This document shows positions 45,911 through 58,748 of a DNA stretch of 64,000 nt, piece by piece. The DNA is from Asterochloris sp. CNOR1. Taxonomy: Eukaryota > Chlorophyta > Trebouxiophyceae > Trebouxiales > Trebouxiaceae. The DNA lies in NCBI GenBank assembly GCA_963969365.1, contig OZ017763.1:744001-808000 (forward strand). The letters run 5' to 3'. Below the pieces are notes generated by a model, which saw only the letters and a list, made by a program, of their open reading frames with translations, had not been told where the DNA came from and searched no databases. A program made the translations under genes and the position numbers. Position 1 is the stretch's first letter; every line of letters starts with the position of its first letter.

Positions 45911-48900
45911 TCAGCACCCAGTAAGCATTGCCACCGCGATCATCCCTGCAGGGCGCGGAAGCCATGGAGCCTTGTCCAGCAGCAGCGCAGTAATGCATGC
46001 CCGACAAGACAGCTGTGTTGCTATAGCAACATGTAGCTGTGCTGTACCAAGAAACAGTATGCCCGGCACTCCCCAACAAGGCGCCTCACCCGTGTGACCC
46101 CTCACCAAGGGCAGTGCAAGCAGCAGGTTGCCAAAAACAGGGCAGCTTCTGCCGTGTGGCCACAAGCAGCCTGACAGATGGACCCCCAGATATAACCCAG
46201 CCAGCCAGGGCATGCCTGTGATGCGCAACACCAGCCTCAGCTGACCCCAAGCAGCATCTGTGCTGAGACCAGCTCCACCGAAGGCATAAGTCCATCCCAC
46301 AGACACATGGTTGCCAATAGGACAGCTCACCTGACTGTCTGCCTGCAAAGCGTGATGCAGCCGCAATCCTTGCAGCCTGTCCGCCAAACTGGCCAGGCTG
46401 GTGCTGCTGGCCACCTGAGCCCAGGCCAGTGCCCAGCATGCCGCCACCCATGCCCTGCTGACCCTGTTGCTGCTGGGCATCCATGCCTGCACCGTGCTCA
46501 GAGGGCCGAGCAAATTGTGGATGCTGAGGGCCCATGCCGAACTGCGCCTGCTGCTGCTGCTGCTGCTGCTGAGGGGCCAAGCCAGAGGAGTAGACCGGCC
46601 CCTGCTGCTGCCATCCCCCCTGCTGCATGCCGGCCACATGCTGCGACCCCAGCTGCTGTGTGGTGGTGCCAAAGTTCTGGGGCGGCCCTTGCCCGTACCC
46701 TTGTGTGGCAAACTGCTTCTGCTGGCCTACAATGCCCTGGCTTGGAGTGTTGAAGTGAGAGCTGGGCCCCTGCATGGCCCCTTGGGTGAACTGGGGCTGT
46801 GTCTGGGAGGTGAGGGCTCCTTGGTACTGGCTGCCCTGCAGGGAGGAATGCACAAGCTTCAGGGATACAGCATATGAGATGACAGGGCTGCCTGAAAGTT
46901 CTCTTTGTAATGGCCACCCTGCAGGGAGGAACAAATGACATATGTCTAAGGTTTTGGGGCTGCCCGAAGGGGATCCAGTGGTGTCTTGCCTGCCGCGCAG
47001 AGCGCACAAGCTTATGGTGTGTGACGCGGCTTCTGGACGACAGGGGGTCACGCCCAGCGCTTTGCATCCATGCCCGCCAAGCAAGCCAGGGACACATCAC
47101 CCTGACAGGCTGTGACAAGTGCTTGTAGAGGCCGACAGCACCTGAAGGGCATTCCGAGCAATTGGGCTTTGCGCACGCTGTGCTTGAGCACAGGACAAAA
47201 GTGAGCCTTCGTCTGATGTGCGCTGATCTTGCAGGGGAGACATGTGAGACGGCTCACAGCACCCTACCTGTGCAGAGGCTGCATCTTGACAGGGAGCATG
47301 CTGCAATGTCAGGCACCCCTGCGACATGGTGGTTCTGCACCCCGGCCTCACCTGCAATCCAATTCCGTGAGCCACAAAGCTGCCGCTCTGCTGGCTTGGG
47401 GTGCTGAACTGGTTCTGGGCAAGTGGCGCCTGGGCCCCGCCTAAACCCTGCTGATAACCCTGGCTGCCGCTCTGAGCGTATGCCACCTGCCCGCCCTGCC
47501 CTGTGCCTATGCCAGCACCAGTGATGTGTTGCGTGTATCCCTGGCCATGACCCTGCTGCAGCTCAAAGGAGCCAGGCTGCTGCCCGGCGGCAGCAGCTGG
47601 GCCACTGGCTACAAAGCCCTGCGCCTGATCCTGGTCCGCGTACTCTGTTGCCTGCTGCTGCTGCTGCTGGGGCACCTGGTCAGCCCACCCCATACCTGTC
47701 CCACCAGTAGCAGTGGCCACATATCCCTGGGCTGAATGCTGGTGGTGGTGGTGGGCTGGCACCGGCACACCAGCAAGGTTTGCAGGGAAGCCCTGCCCCT
47801 GCTGGTACCCATCCATGGCTGCCAAGGTATAGGCTGGGCCACTCCCGCCCACCACCATACCGCCGCTACCCAGTCCCTGCTGGGGAGCGCTCATAATTAC
47901 CTGCTGCTGCTGGGGCACAGGGGCTGCCTGCAGGGCAGAGCAAGAGGAGTTCAGCACTGCCCAGGACGCCCTGCAGCTGCTGAGGCATGGCAGGCGGGCC
48001 CAGTGCCACCTGAGATGCAGTTTGCAGCGATTTTGCAGCTCAGTGAATGCAAGAGAAATGGTTTTGGCTGGTGCACATGCAGTCACCACCAGCTGTGCAC
48101 TCACATGTACCTGCTTGCCTCAACAAGGGCCATGTGCCTTGCACAGCATACATGCAGCCAAATCCACCTTCAAGCGCTGTACAAAGCGAGCAAAGCAGTC
48201 AGTTGCTATGCAGGCTCATTACCCTTGCAGGAGAATGGAAGGCACAGACAGGCTTGATAGACCAGGGTATCTTTCCAGCTGCCAGCTGCAGGCTTTTACC
48301 TGTGGCACACCCTGGAAGCCGTCCATGACATAGCCCTGGGCGCCAGCCTGCTGCTGGAAGACCTGTCCTGCCGGCTGCTGCTGTTGCGGCTGCGGGTTCA
48401 GGGCGTAGCCACCTCCCCCACCCACAAAGACCTGCGATGCAGGTGCAGACAGCGCCGGCGTGTGCGGCTGTTGCTGCGAGGGGATGGCCGCAGCTGCATA
48501 GCCGCTCTGCACAGGCCCGCTGCTGGCAGCCTGCAGGCCCATGCCAGCCCTCTGCTGCTGCAGCGTGGGCATGGATCCTGCAGCGAAGCCGCCCTGCATA
48601 GGCATGCTGCCAGCAGCCAGCTGCCCAGTGCCTGTTGGGCTGTACCAGGAGCCCTGGTGCGAGGCACTCTGGGGCTTGAGTGCTGCCACGCCTGGGCTGG
48701 CAGTGGCGTATTGCTCCAACCCAACTCTGTGGGTGCGCTGCCCCCCCTGCAGCTGGGACGGTTGCAGGCCAGCAGGTGGGGCTGGCCGCGGGGTGAAGCC
48801 TCTGCCACCCCCGCTGCTACCGGCGTAGCGGGCTCCTGCCTGCTGCTGCTGCTGCAGCTGCTGTGGTGGCACAGGGTCAGGGGCAGTGCCAGCCTTGTTT

Positions 48901-51900
48901 GGTGTGCTGCCATGCCCTGCCTGCCGATTTGGGAGGGCTGAATCCCTAGGGTTCTGGAGCAGCCGTCCCACAGGCCGCCGCTGCTGCTGCAGCTGTGCTA
49001 CAGGTGAGGCAGCCTTGATGGTAGCCTGGGCCCCCTGGCCCTGCTGCTGGCGCTGGGGTTGCTGTGCCTGCTGCCCCTTGCTGGGCGTCTGAACTGTGGC
49101 ACCCCATCCGCCTGCCACACCTGCAGTCAACACAGCCGTTGGTCAGCCAACTCGAAGAGGGTCCTCAGCACCTTCGCTACTAGGTGCTCTGATCAGGCCT
49201 GAAGCTGCACTTGCTAAGGCATGCCGATGTTGATGACAGCAGGCAGCCAGCTAACTAGCCCGTATATGGCAGGCATGTGTTTGCGTGCACTAGGCATGCT
49301 CCATGGGAGGCACCCAAAACAATCTCAGGTCGCTGCTCATAGCTGGTGCGTGACGGCAAGCATGTTCTGGGTAGTAGCGCGCGCCAGGGCAGTACTGCAA
49401 GCCAGAGTTATATCATTGGCTGCACCTTTAGAGATGCAAGCAGCAAGCAAGCCGCTCAATAATCTGCTTATCGAACTAGTACAAACAGTGGTACAACAAG
49501 GTGCAGCATGTCCTTGACCTTTTGGCTTCTGCACGCCTCCGTCCTGAACACCCAGGGCTGCCTGGCCAGCGCCCTGCGGGTGCTTAGTGTTCTGCCTACC
49601 ACGGCCCTGCAGGCAGCAAAAGAGGCGGTCCATCAGTGGAGGAGTGCTGAGTGTGAGCAGCCAGTTTGTGGTGAACTCCATACGCAATTAAAATCCACTG
49701 GGGAACAAGCAATAGCAGCTCTCAATGATGACAGTATTTCACATGCTGCTGTGTCATGCAGGATGTTCCATACTAGTCCTGGGGTTGCTGCAGTGCTATG
49801 CATGCCTGCTGCCTGCGTACGACAGCAATGCACCACATGCAGCCTGGCGGCAGGTCATGCTGCGCAGCTGTGGCATCACAGCCACCTGCCTCATCTGCAG
49901 GCTGCAGCAGAAGCCCTAAAGCTGCACCAGCAGGGTCAGCGACACTCCAGCAAGATGAAGGCCTCTTCATGACCAGCAGGACCAGCAGCCCAGCTTACTG
50001 TTTACCAGCAGGGTGAGGCCCGAGGCCACTCTCAGCCCTGCTGGTCCTGCGTCTCCTGCTGCTCACACCCTGCTGCAATTGCAGCAGTTGCGGCCTGCCA
50101 GCACAAAGTGACAGCAACAGCATGAGCATCTCACCATTGGGGGCGGCAGGCTGGGCTTGTGTCCAGCTGCCCTGCCAGAATCCTTATTGCCGCCGCGACC
50201 TGCCTGGAAGCCCCTGCCAGCTGCTGGTGGCGCTCCACGGCCTGCAGAAGCTGCCTGCTGGCCGACAGAAGGCCTCACGGCCCCTGCTGTGGCTGCTGGC
50301 GCTTGAATCTGCAGGTAATGACCCACAAAGGTGTTAGCCTGTGGAGCTGTGTGCTGTGAGCGACTGCAGGTCACACAAGGGCTTGCAGCTGCTGGTGTCC
50401 CACCGCACATGCAATCGCCTGCTGGCTGCCTGAAGACCTCACTGCCCCTGCTGTGGGCTACTTGCACAGAGCCCTACAGGCAGGGGCTGGTGAAGCTGTC
50501 ATCCAAGAAAATGCATGCTGTGAGTGACTGCTGGTGACAAAGGCTGATTCTCGCCTGTTTGGGTGTTTGGCAGCTTCTTGCCATCGTCAGGGTGTCAGGC
50601 AAACAAGTTACATCAGGCGGAATGGCACTGCGCTGCTTGCTGGTGTATTAAGCGTCTGATGCAGTCTGTCATCAGGCCACACTGGCCCGATTTGCAGAGC
50701 TCTGCAGGAGTGGTGCCCTCCAGGGGACTGGTGCTGACTTCATGCATGCCAGATGCAGATGTGCTCCTACCCAGCCACCCCAAATGAGATAACCACTGCC
50801 CAACGCAGCACAACTCTGCCGGCTCACACAGTATGCTCACCCTCTGGGGAGCAGGCTGCAGGGTGGGTGGCCACTTCCACCAATGCCTCCAATGGCAATC
50901 AAAACTTGAATCCCTGCCATATTCCAGATGCAGGCGTGCCCTGACATCGTCCCCCAGCAAGTCAACACTGCCTGCCTTAGCACAGGTTCGCTGCTTCATG
51001 CAAGCCTCACTCACCACTGAGGGAGGCAGGTTGCTACGCCCACGGCCGCTTCCGCTGACACTACCCATAGGGACTGCACGGCCACAGCCCCGGGCAACTG
51101 CTGGCTGCCCATTGGTCACAGGCTGCTGGCCCTGCTGCTGCGTGCGTGCAGGTGGCAGCCTGGACAGGCAAGGTCTCAAGTGTCACCTGATGAGTGAGGT
51201 CAGAGAGCAGGTCAGGACAGTCTGTAACTTGAATGGGCAGCGGCTGTACAAACTGTAATGCCTTAGGCATGGCAAGGGCAGCAGATATTGCCAATCTTGA
51301 CCCAACAACAAGTGCAGAGAGGCAGGCCTGCAAAGTGTTCGTTGCGCCCCGGCTGTGCAGGTGTGACCGAATTCAGTAAGCAGGCACACAGCACCCCAAG
51401 CATACCTGCTGCCATTCGCCACAGCAGGCCCTCCAATGGCGGGCCTCTCCTTGACACCCTCCACCACAGGCGCAACAGCCAGCCCATCTGCAGGCAAGGC
51501 AGGTGTGCGGAGCAAGCCACTGCAGTTTGCACAGAACGCGTACACAGCCTCACATGCACAGCGTATCAGTGCATGACGCAACAGACAAGCAGCGTGGGCT
51601 AGGAGCCCACAAGATGCCATTGGGAATGCTGAGCAGCCCCGGGCATAGAATGCATTGCAAAGCGCTGATCTCAGGCCAGCATAGGTAGCTTGTGGCAGCG
51701 CAGCTTAGACGCCAGCGCAAGCCAAACGCTCAGGCCTTGGTCAATCTTTAACAACCACCCAGAGCTCTGTACAAGAGCTCCTGACCTAGAGAAGTGCTGC
51801 AGGCTGGTAACTCCACATGGCAGATGATGCAGCTCACTCTGCAGCCGCTGGCGCTTGGCACCCCTGTTCCCATCCTCAGTGCTGTGCCTCTTAGCACCCT

Positions 51901-54900
51901 GAGCCGAGACCTGCGCACCTCCCGTGCCTGCACCCGAAAACACAGCGCTGCGTGGCCAGCCACAGGGCAGATGACTGTGACTCTGCAAGCAGCCTGCATG
52001 TGGGCCGGGCTGTGGCACCTCTGGGTAGCTGATAAGCTGCGCTAGGGCAACCTAACAGACCCGTCTGTCGGCATGCTGCAGCGCGACGCAAACAGGCTCC
52101 AGGCAGCCCAAGCCAGATGGCTGTCAGCACCAAATTCTGCAGAGCAGACAAAGGGGAAAGCAGTGCATGGTGACGGCCCCGGCCCACCTCTGCCTGCTGC
52201 AGCAGCTCCAGCTCCCCGGGCCTGTCCGCCACTGAGGTGGGCAGGCTTGGAGGGAGGGGTGACACCTGGTATGGCAACAGGGCCCCGGGCAGGAGGCAGG
52301 GTGAGGACAGCAGGTGTGCTGGTGGGGCCAGCAGAGGGGGTGTGAGACACAGGCCTCCTGGCAGGGGGCGCACGGTCCTCAAACACAGCCAGACGCCGCC
52401 CAGAGTCAGCGCCACCTGTGCCAGGGCCTGGGCTGGGGCCTGTGGGCTGTAGGTCAGCAGTGGGTGCAGGCTCACCTGAAGTGGGAGTGGGGCCAGAGGT
52501 CTGGGGCTGTGGGCCAGCGGCAGGGACCCCAGCCCCTGTGGGTTCCAAAGCTGCTTTGGCCACAGCTGCTGTGGGCCCATGTGAGGCAGGAGTGGGGCCA
52601 GAGGCCTGTGGCTGAGCAGGCGTCTCAGCAGTGACCGCAGGCTCACCTTTGCTAGAAACGGGGCAGGGGATCTCGGGCTGAGCAGGGGTCACAGCTGCGG
52701 CCATGGGCTCAGAGGCTGGGCCAGGGTGGGCTGGGGCCTGCGCAGGCTTGGCTGCGGCGTTCTGGGGGGGGGCCACAGCTCCAGGTGCCTCCATTGGGGC
52801 AGCTGCAGGTGCCTGCTCCTGCCTGACTGCTGCTGACGGAGCAGCTGCGACTGGCGGTGCCAGGGCCGCGCTGGCTGGCACTGGCACACCCGGGGACATT
52901 GACTTGGATGCCAGAGCAGCTGTGGGCGTTGCAGGAGGGGACTGAGCAGCACAGCCAGTGCCATCAAGCGCAATGGGTCCACTGACCACAGCACCTGGAG
53001 ACCTCCGGGCGCCCGCAACCGCAGGTGGGGAGCCGCCTGCGGAGCAGCAGACAAACCTGGATGTGGACCAGGGTTGCCATGGTCTTGCAGCGCCTACACC
53101 AGCTTTACTGCATGTGTGGAGCCACGTACACACGTAGCACCTGCATTGGACCATACAGCTGTATGTAATTTAAAAATCAGCTGCTGATCTCCTGTGACAG
53201 CGTCAAGCATTGGAGGCCTCTTGGCTCCTGCAGCCGCCCCTGCTGCTGGTCGGGAGTCTGTTGCTGGACCATCAGGCACCAGCCATCACCACATTCATCA
53301 CTGGGCCAGTCAAAAGCCAGCAGAAAGCATAGTGCCGGCAGCCCTAACCCCTGCTGGGCAAGCCGCGTCCTGCTGACTGCGCACCCATCAAGCACTGCAC
53401 AAGGCTAGCACCAGGGCGCCAGGTCACCTGATGAGGGGCTCTGGCCGCTCACACTGCCGCCACCAGACTCGGCAGGCTGCACCTGGTCAGCACCTGCCTG
53501 CCTCCTGGCTGCTCGAACCTGCATGGTGCTGCACGCTTCAGCTGACCCAGCGCTCATGCAGGAGAGGGGCTGCTGCTGGTGGCTGCTTCCCATCATCAGG
53601 ACGCACCAGCATGCACTGATGCAGCAGAGTATGTGTGACCCTGGGTGCAGTGAACAGACCCATGCAGCCGCCATGCCTGCTGTTTAGGCCAACATAGCAC
53701 GGGCAAGAAGCCAGCTCTGTTGGTGCCCATTGTGCATTGCAGAGCATGCCTTGCTGAGAGGTGTGGCCTGTCCCCAACTCTCTCAGCCCAGGGCACGAGT
53801 GAGAGTGCAGTAGAGGCGAATGTGGAGGGAGCCTTGGCTCAGTGCGCAGCAGACATGAGTATGTGGGCAAGCGAAAGGAAGTCAGGTGCAGGAATTTACC
53901 GCTTTAGAGACATGGTTCTCAGCAAAGAAGACCTCCTCAAAGTCATCTCCAACAGCAGGGATGCTGAGGCTAGCTGCAGCACCAGCAGGTGAAGCTGCAG
54001 CCTCAGAAAGTCCGGCAAGCAGAGTTTGATAGGACTGACACTGACACCGTGATCCTACAGACTTTTGCCAGAGAGCTCTGCCAGGACAATGCGGTGCCGT
54101 CAGCTAGAGCACTGACTGGTGCTGAGAACCTCATGAGCATTCCACCAGCTTAGAGTCCCCATCTCCCGCAAAGCTTTTGCCTTCCAGCTCAATGGCAAAC
54201 GACAGGGACAAGCACATGGTGGCTGTGTTGCCAATTGAAGCCGCAAGCCATGACGAGCAACTAGCATGGACCTGTGCGTGCATTACTGACCCCTGCCCAC
54301 GGGAGGCACAGTCAGGCAAAGCAGCCCACTGGTATGCATCCCTGACTGCACCAGGATCAGATAAGTGCACTCCTGCCAAGCAATTGGACCTCCACAAAGC
54401 CCACGAGACCAAAGTAGCACCTGATTAGTGACAAGAATGCATCAGGGCAAGCCACAACTTAGCCTGTGCTGTGCAGAATAACCCTTGAAGGCTTGATGAG
54501 GCATTCCCACCTTTGGCCTCAGCCAGCAGAGTATCAGGCGCAGATCTCCCCTCTTCTTCCAGCAGTTTCTGCCGCCGCTCAGCCAGCATGTTGTCTGGCA
54601 GCATGAACACAGCAGCACGGCTCTTGAACCCAGCAGCGTTGAATGGAGCCACAATCTGGTTGCGTTTGGCTTCATCAAAGCTGCAGGGGGGTACCGGGAG
54701 GGTGAGACAGGGTATGCAGGGAGGTCAGCTGAGGTCATGTTTATGACGGCTGTTTCTGTAGGGGCAGCAGTGCATTACTGACCAGGGTGCCCGCTGCATG
54801 CCATACAGATGTAGGGTGTCCAGTGCAGTGCGTGATGCGGTGTGCTGTGTAATTCAGGAGACTTGGAAGATGGGCCAATGCCATCAAAAAGTGCTGGGCT

Positions 54901-57900
54901 ACATGTAACAGCAGCAGAGGTGTAAGGGCCATTGTGGTGTGTTGTTGTTGCTGGTCTCAAGCACACCAACACTGCCAAAGCATAAGCTCAGCCCCTCCAA
55001 CCCCAATCCCTCATCAGCTGGCAAAACAACTGACAGTGACTTCAAGTGAGCCATTCGCAGAACTACTTGCATCCACATTCAAGCCAGTCCTGACTGCATG
55101 AGCTGGGCTTGGTCTGGGCAATCAGGACGGGTTGGGTTAGCTTGACTACCCATCAACATGCCCGTAGGTCCTACTGCCAGCCTATGAACCCATCACTGGC
55201 TACTGTGACACACTCAGAATTTCAGCTGCAAGCGGGCTCTGTCATTTTCTGGCAGCACAAGCGCACCCCATTCGACAGAAGAGTGCCCAGAATACCCATA
55301 CGCCTGCCCAGCAGGGTGATGCTACCACGGTTTCGTGGCCCAAGGCAGAGAATCTTTTCTGTGCAGGCACGCTCATCACACAAGCCCCCTGTGGGCAAGC
55401 CCGGGTCTCTCCCTGCCCAAGCCTCAAGACGGTCATCCACCCGGGTTTCCCATCTGCGCCCTGTCAGCAGTATAACGACCCAAGGTCACCCATGATGGGA
55501 GCAGAGCAGCCAGCGAGCCCCCAAGGCCCCAGGCAGCATGGCAGCCTCCGCCGGCACGAACATTACAACCACCGTCAACCCACCACTCACCTGGGCAGGT
55601 CCAGGATGTAGTTGCGCGGCACCTCGACTGCCCTCTGCGCCAGCACCCTGGCAGCACTGGTGGCAAGCTGCAGCAGCTTGGCATAGTGCTGCTGCTCTGT
55701 GGCATTGCGCTTCCGTTTTGGATCCACCTGCAGGCGCAGAGGGAAGCCAGAAGCTGTTTAGGCATCAGCACTTGTGCCTGTGCTACAGCTGCGCCTCTTG
55801 GTGTAGCAGGAAAGTGGGGCAGGGGCAAGCCGTAGATGACTGCATTCTGCTGCTTCAATAAGTTATGCTGGGGTCTGTATTGCAGTGCAACAGGACGCAA
55901 AGCAGAAGATGACATCGCTCTAATGAGGCCTAAGCTGTATGGAAGATTCCTGGCCTTGGACTGCTGAGCAATTGGCGCCCCACCTGCACAGCTGGGTCCA
56001 GCTATGACACGTAAGGAGGCCACAAACACCTGGTGTGACATGGACACCCCCCAAGGAGGTAGTGAGTCACACAGTAGGCTACCGGTCTGTACAAAGGTCA
56101 GCGACCAAGACGCCTTAGCCATCTGGAGCTGGGCACTGAGGCAGGTGGGCCTGAATCTTTTCAAAAAGATTTGCAGCAACCAAATGCATTCCAAGCCTAT
56201 GTGCTGATGCATGGCATGGACTTTCATGGTGCATCAGGGCAAACATGAAGGCACACCCACATGTTTGTGGAGGGAGCCCACTCACCCGCATCTGCTGAAG
56301 AGCCGTCGCTGCACTGAGCAGCACATACTGCTTCCCAGGGTTCTCGGCCATCGCCTTCCTGGCCCAGGTTGTCTTGCCACACCCTGCAGCACGGCCAGGC
56401 AGCTCCGGTCAGCACACAGCGATAGCAGGCCGACACTTACCTGCTCAAAGGCAATGGGTAGACTCAGGAATGCTGGGGTTGCTAGAGCCAAGGGCTGGTG
56501 CAGTGATTCAGAAAGCAAGTGGCAGACACTGCATCTGCACAGGCTAGTAGATGCACGGCCATGCACAGAGCCATGCAGTAGGTCACAAGCACATGAGTTT
56601 TGGGTAGGCTGCATGCATGACAGTGCGGAAAAGCATGCTAGTAGGCAAAACTTGCAGCAAGACAAGTCACGCCTGGCAGACTACAGCTGAGTGGCACTGA
56701 GTAATGAAGGAGCAGCGCACCTGGCAGGCCCACCAGTGTCAGGACCTCAAAGTCCAGGCAGTCTGGCAGGGGGTCTGGCAGGGTAATCTCACAGTGGCCC
56801 TGCCTGGCCGCCTCCTGCAGGGAGGATGCACAAAAATCAGGCAGCTGGCATCTGTGACGAGTCTGCAGTGCAGCTTGGCAGGGCATCTTTGTGCTGCAGC
56901 AGCCACAGCCAAGAGCAGGTCTGTGCCCCTTTCTTTTTGGATAAGATGCTTGGGCTCACCAGGTTGGCGAGATAACTTCGGCAGGCACAAAGCAAGGCAT
57001 GGCTTCTAAAACCGTCTCATGCAGGTCTTGTGGGCCTCCTGTCTTTGGGCAACATCTTCAAGTGCCCACATGTGAGGGCATATGTAGTAGGTAGGTCCAG
57101 GCCTGATGTGCAAGGCTGTCAGCCTCAGGCCCGAGAGCCCACATGCTCAACTGCCCAAGTCAACAGGCTAAATTGCCCTCTGCCTGACAAGCAAGACCCT
57201 CAAGCCTAAAGCATAGAGGTGCAACGGGTTCGATGTGCAGGACTGTCGAGCCTTGGCCTCACGCCCTCATGCATAGATGCTCAAGACAGCAGGCCGCAAC
57301 TGACATGCAAGACCCCCAAGCCTGGGGTATATGTGAGCTAAGACACAGCCCACAGAAGCATCATTGCAAGACAACCAGCCCATACCAATGCAGTGCCTCA
57401 CATACACCTGCCATGCAAGGCAGTGCCCCATATACACCTGCCAAGAGTGAAAGCTTGAAGTGTCCAAGCCGGTGTCTACTTTCGGCACGGTGTCAAAGGA
57501 GGCTGTGACAGCTGCATTCTTGGCAAGCGCGTGAGGGAAGATAGGCTGGTCCTTGGGAATGGTGAAGGCCTCCCCCAGCCAGGCACCATTGACAGCATAG
57601 GATACGCTGCCAGCATCCGTGTCGACATAGCAGGTGACAGTGTCCCCTGCAGCAGGATATTTGGGCTCTTGCAACTGAGCTTGCAACTGAGCCCTCCATG
57701 TTGCCGCAGCAGGTGACTGTATCATCTGCAGCAGGGACTTCGGCTTCTGCTCTGAGGCATACTTGGGCTTTAGCAGTCAACCTCCAGCAGGCGCTACACG
57801 CTTCCAGCCTGCGTGTCGACACAGGTTGGCTGCCGCAGAAACACTTGGGCTTTGCAGTTGGGATCTCCCAGGCACCTCCCAGGCACGTGAAGCACAAGCC

Positions 57901-58640
57901 CACTGCACTACTGTCAATGCAGCAAATGACTGTGCCGCCCAAAGCAAGGCAGACCTAGTTTTGCATCCCAAAGGAACTGCTGAGCCTGCAACACAAGGGC
58001 AGCAACCCTCTTGGACGAGCTGCCTTGGGAAGGAGTCACCAGATATTGACCAGCAAGGTGCAGTGAAGGCGGCAAGCATGCACTCAACAAGCAGGCCTCA
58101 GCATGCCTGGCCTGGATGCCATACAGATCTTGATGCTGCAGATTGAGAAACAGCAATTGGAGCGCAAGACAAGCCACTAGCGGGCCAAATTAGTAGCTCT
58201 CAATCTTGTTGGTCTTGCAGGGCAGTACCTGGGCCGAATGTGCGACCATACTGTGCAAAGACACCAGCTGAGCTCTTGCGGCCAGGGCTGCCATAGCCCC
58301 AGGACCCTGCTGCCTCTCCCAGCTGGCAGATGTCTGTTTCCTGAGTGGATACTCCAATCATGCACAGATACTGAGGCGCAGCCTTGCCAACAAGGGCTGG
58401 GTTGGTCTGCACATGCACCGTGAAAGCGGCCTTGTTGGCTCTGAGGCCAGCTGAGGCTCTCAGTCCGCACCACATGCGGGCCAGGGGCCCTGACAAAAGT
58501 GGTGTGGCAGTGAGCTGATCTGCTGACAGCACAGCATTGAGGTTGCTGTCGAGCGGGTTCCAAACGACAGCGGTCATGGCCGCCGAGAGCCTGTACAAGG
58601 CCGAATCCAGGAGTGCAGAGCTTCTTTCTTTCCCTGCCAT
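45911..58640 (-). CDS. hnRNP U-like protein: SPRY and P-loop domain with long Pro/Ala/Gln-rich tail
   Basis: Seventeen minus-strand exons chain in phase: 58229-58640, 57480-57646, 56721-56814, 56286-56383, 55591-55727, 54511-54680, 53900-53973, 53428-53518, 52188-53036, 51838-51927, 51406-51487, 51015-51159, 50135-50308, 49519-49606, 48300-49120, 47352-47927 and 46331-46835. A tentative last exon is 45911-45945, giving about 1535 aa. SPRY spans about 45-190 (WCGLRASAGL; GSWGYGSPGRKSS; SYAVNGAWLGEAF; FPHALAKNAAV). The polynucleotide-kinase-like P-loop follows: Walker A GLPGCGKTTW split between exons, KQYVLLSAATALQQMRV, VPRNYILDLP and AGFKSRAAVFMLPDNM...ERRQKLLEEEG, matching hnRNP U block by block. 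Then come an Ala/Pro-rich segment (415-697), a KR-rich GAKRQRLQ, RGG-like stretches and prion-like Gln/Gly-rich exons with a Q8 run. hnRNP U proteins bind nuclear RNA and chromatin. The start could also be the ATG at 58577. Confidence 0.88.
46547..46570 (-). repeat. (CTG)8 microsatellite coding polyglutamine
   Basis: Eight CTG triplets on the plus strand read as eight Gln codons (CAG) on the minus strand, inside the last long exon of the hnRNP U-like gene. Confidence 0.9.
46836..46990 (-). repeat. Upstream copy of the acceptor of exon 46331-46835
   Basis: ccctgcagggaggaa occurs at the true edge (46836-46850) and again at about 46917, followed by gggctgcctgaa (46887) versus gggctgcccgaa (46967). 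Spacing is about 80 bp. Confidence 0.6.
57647..57950 (-). repeat. Three upstream copies of the SPRY exon start with acceptor
   Basis: On the minus strand the true edge is CTGCTGCAG-GGGACACTGTCACC at 57646. Copies have edges at 57725 (CTGCTGCAG-ATGATACAGTCACC) and 57829 (TGCGGCAG-CCAACCTGTGTCGACACG), plus a weaker one near 57940 (GGCGGCACAGTCATTTGCTGC). Each of the nearer copies is preceded by a shared AGCCCAA(A/G)T word, presumably from the acceptor or branch region. Translated, they read DTVTCC or VDTQAG, against DTVTCYVDTDAG in the exon. Confidence 0.85.
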
Positions 58641-58748
58641 TTCATATTGCCAGCAGCTCGTCCCGAGATCTTCGCTGGCTCTCCCTTACTCTGTTGACCA
58701 GGATCTCACTGCACACTCTCAGGCTGGGCCTACAGGGCCAGGTGGGAC
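58641..58748. promoter_or_regulatory. Compact divergent promoter between hnRNP U-like gene and prion-like gene
   Basis: Only 108 bp separate the two start codons (171 if the hnRNP U-like protein starts at 58577). The stretch is locally less G/C-rich (ttcatattgcc; cttactctgttgacc). The two genes must share or overlap their core promoters. Confidence 0.6.

Noticed and set aside
45834-46079. Minus-strand frame ending in a hydrophobic helix (ALAFILQPIVALTLLLLL)
   Set aside because: It is not in phase with the last sure hnRNP U-like exon, a membrane helix makes no sense in that protein, and the frame has no start of its own.
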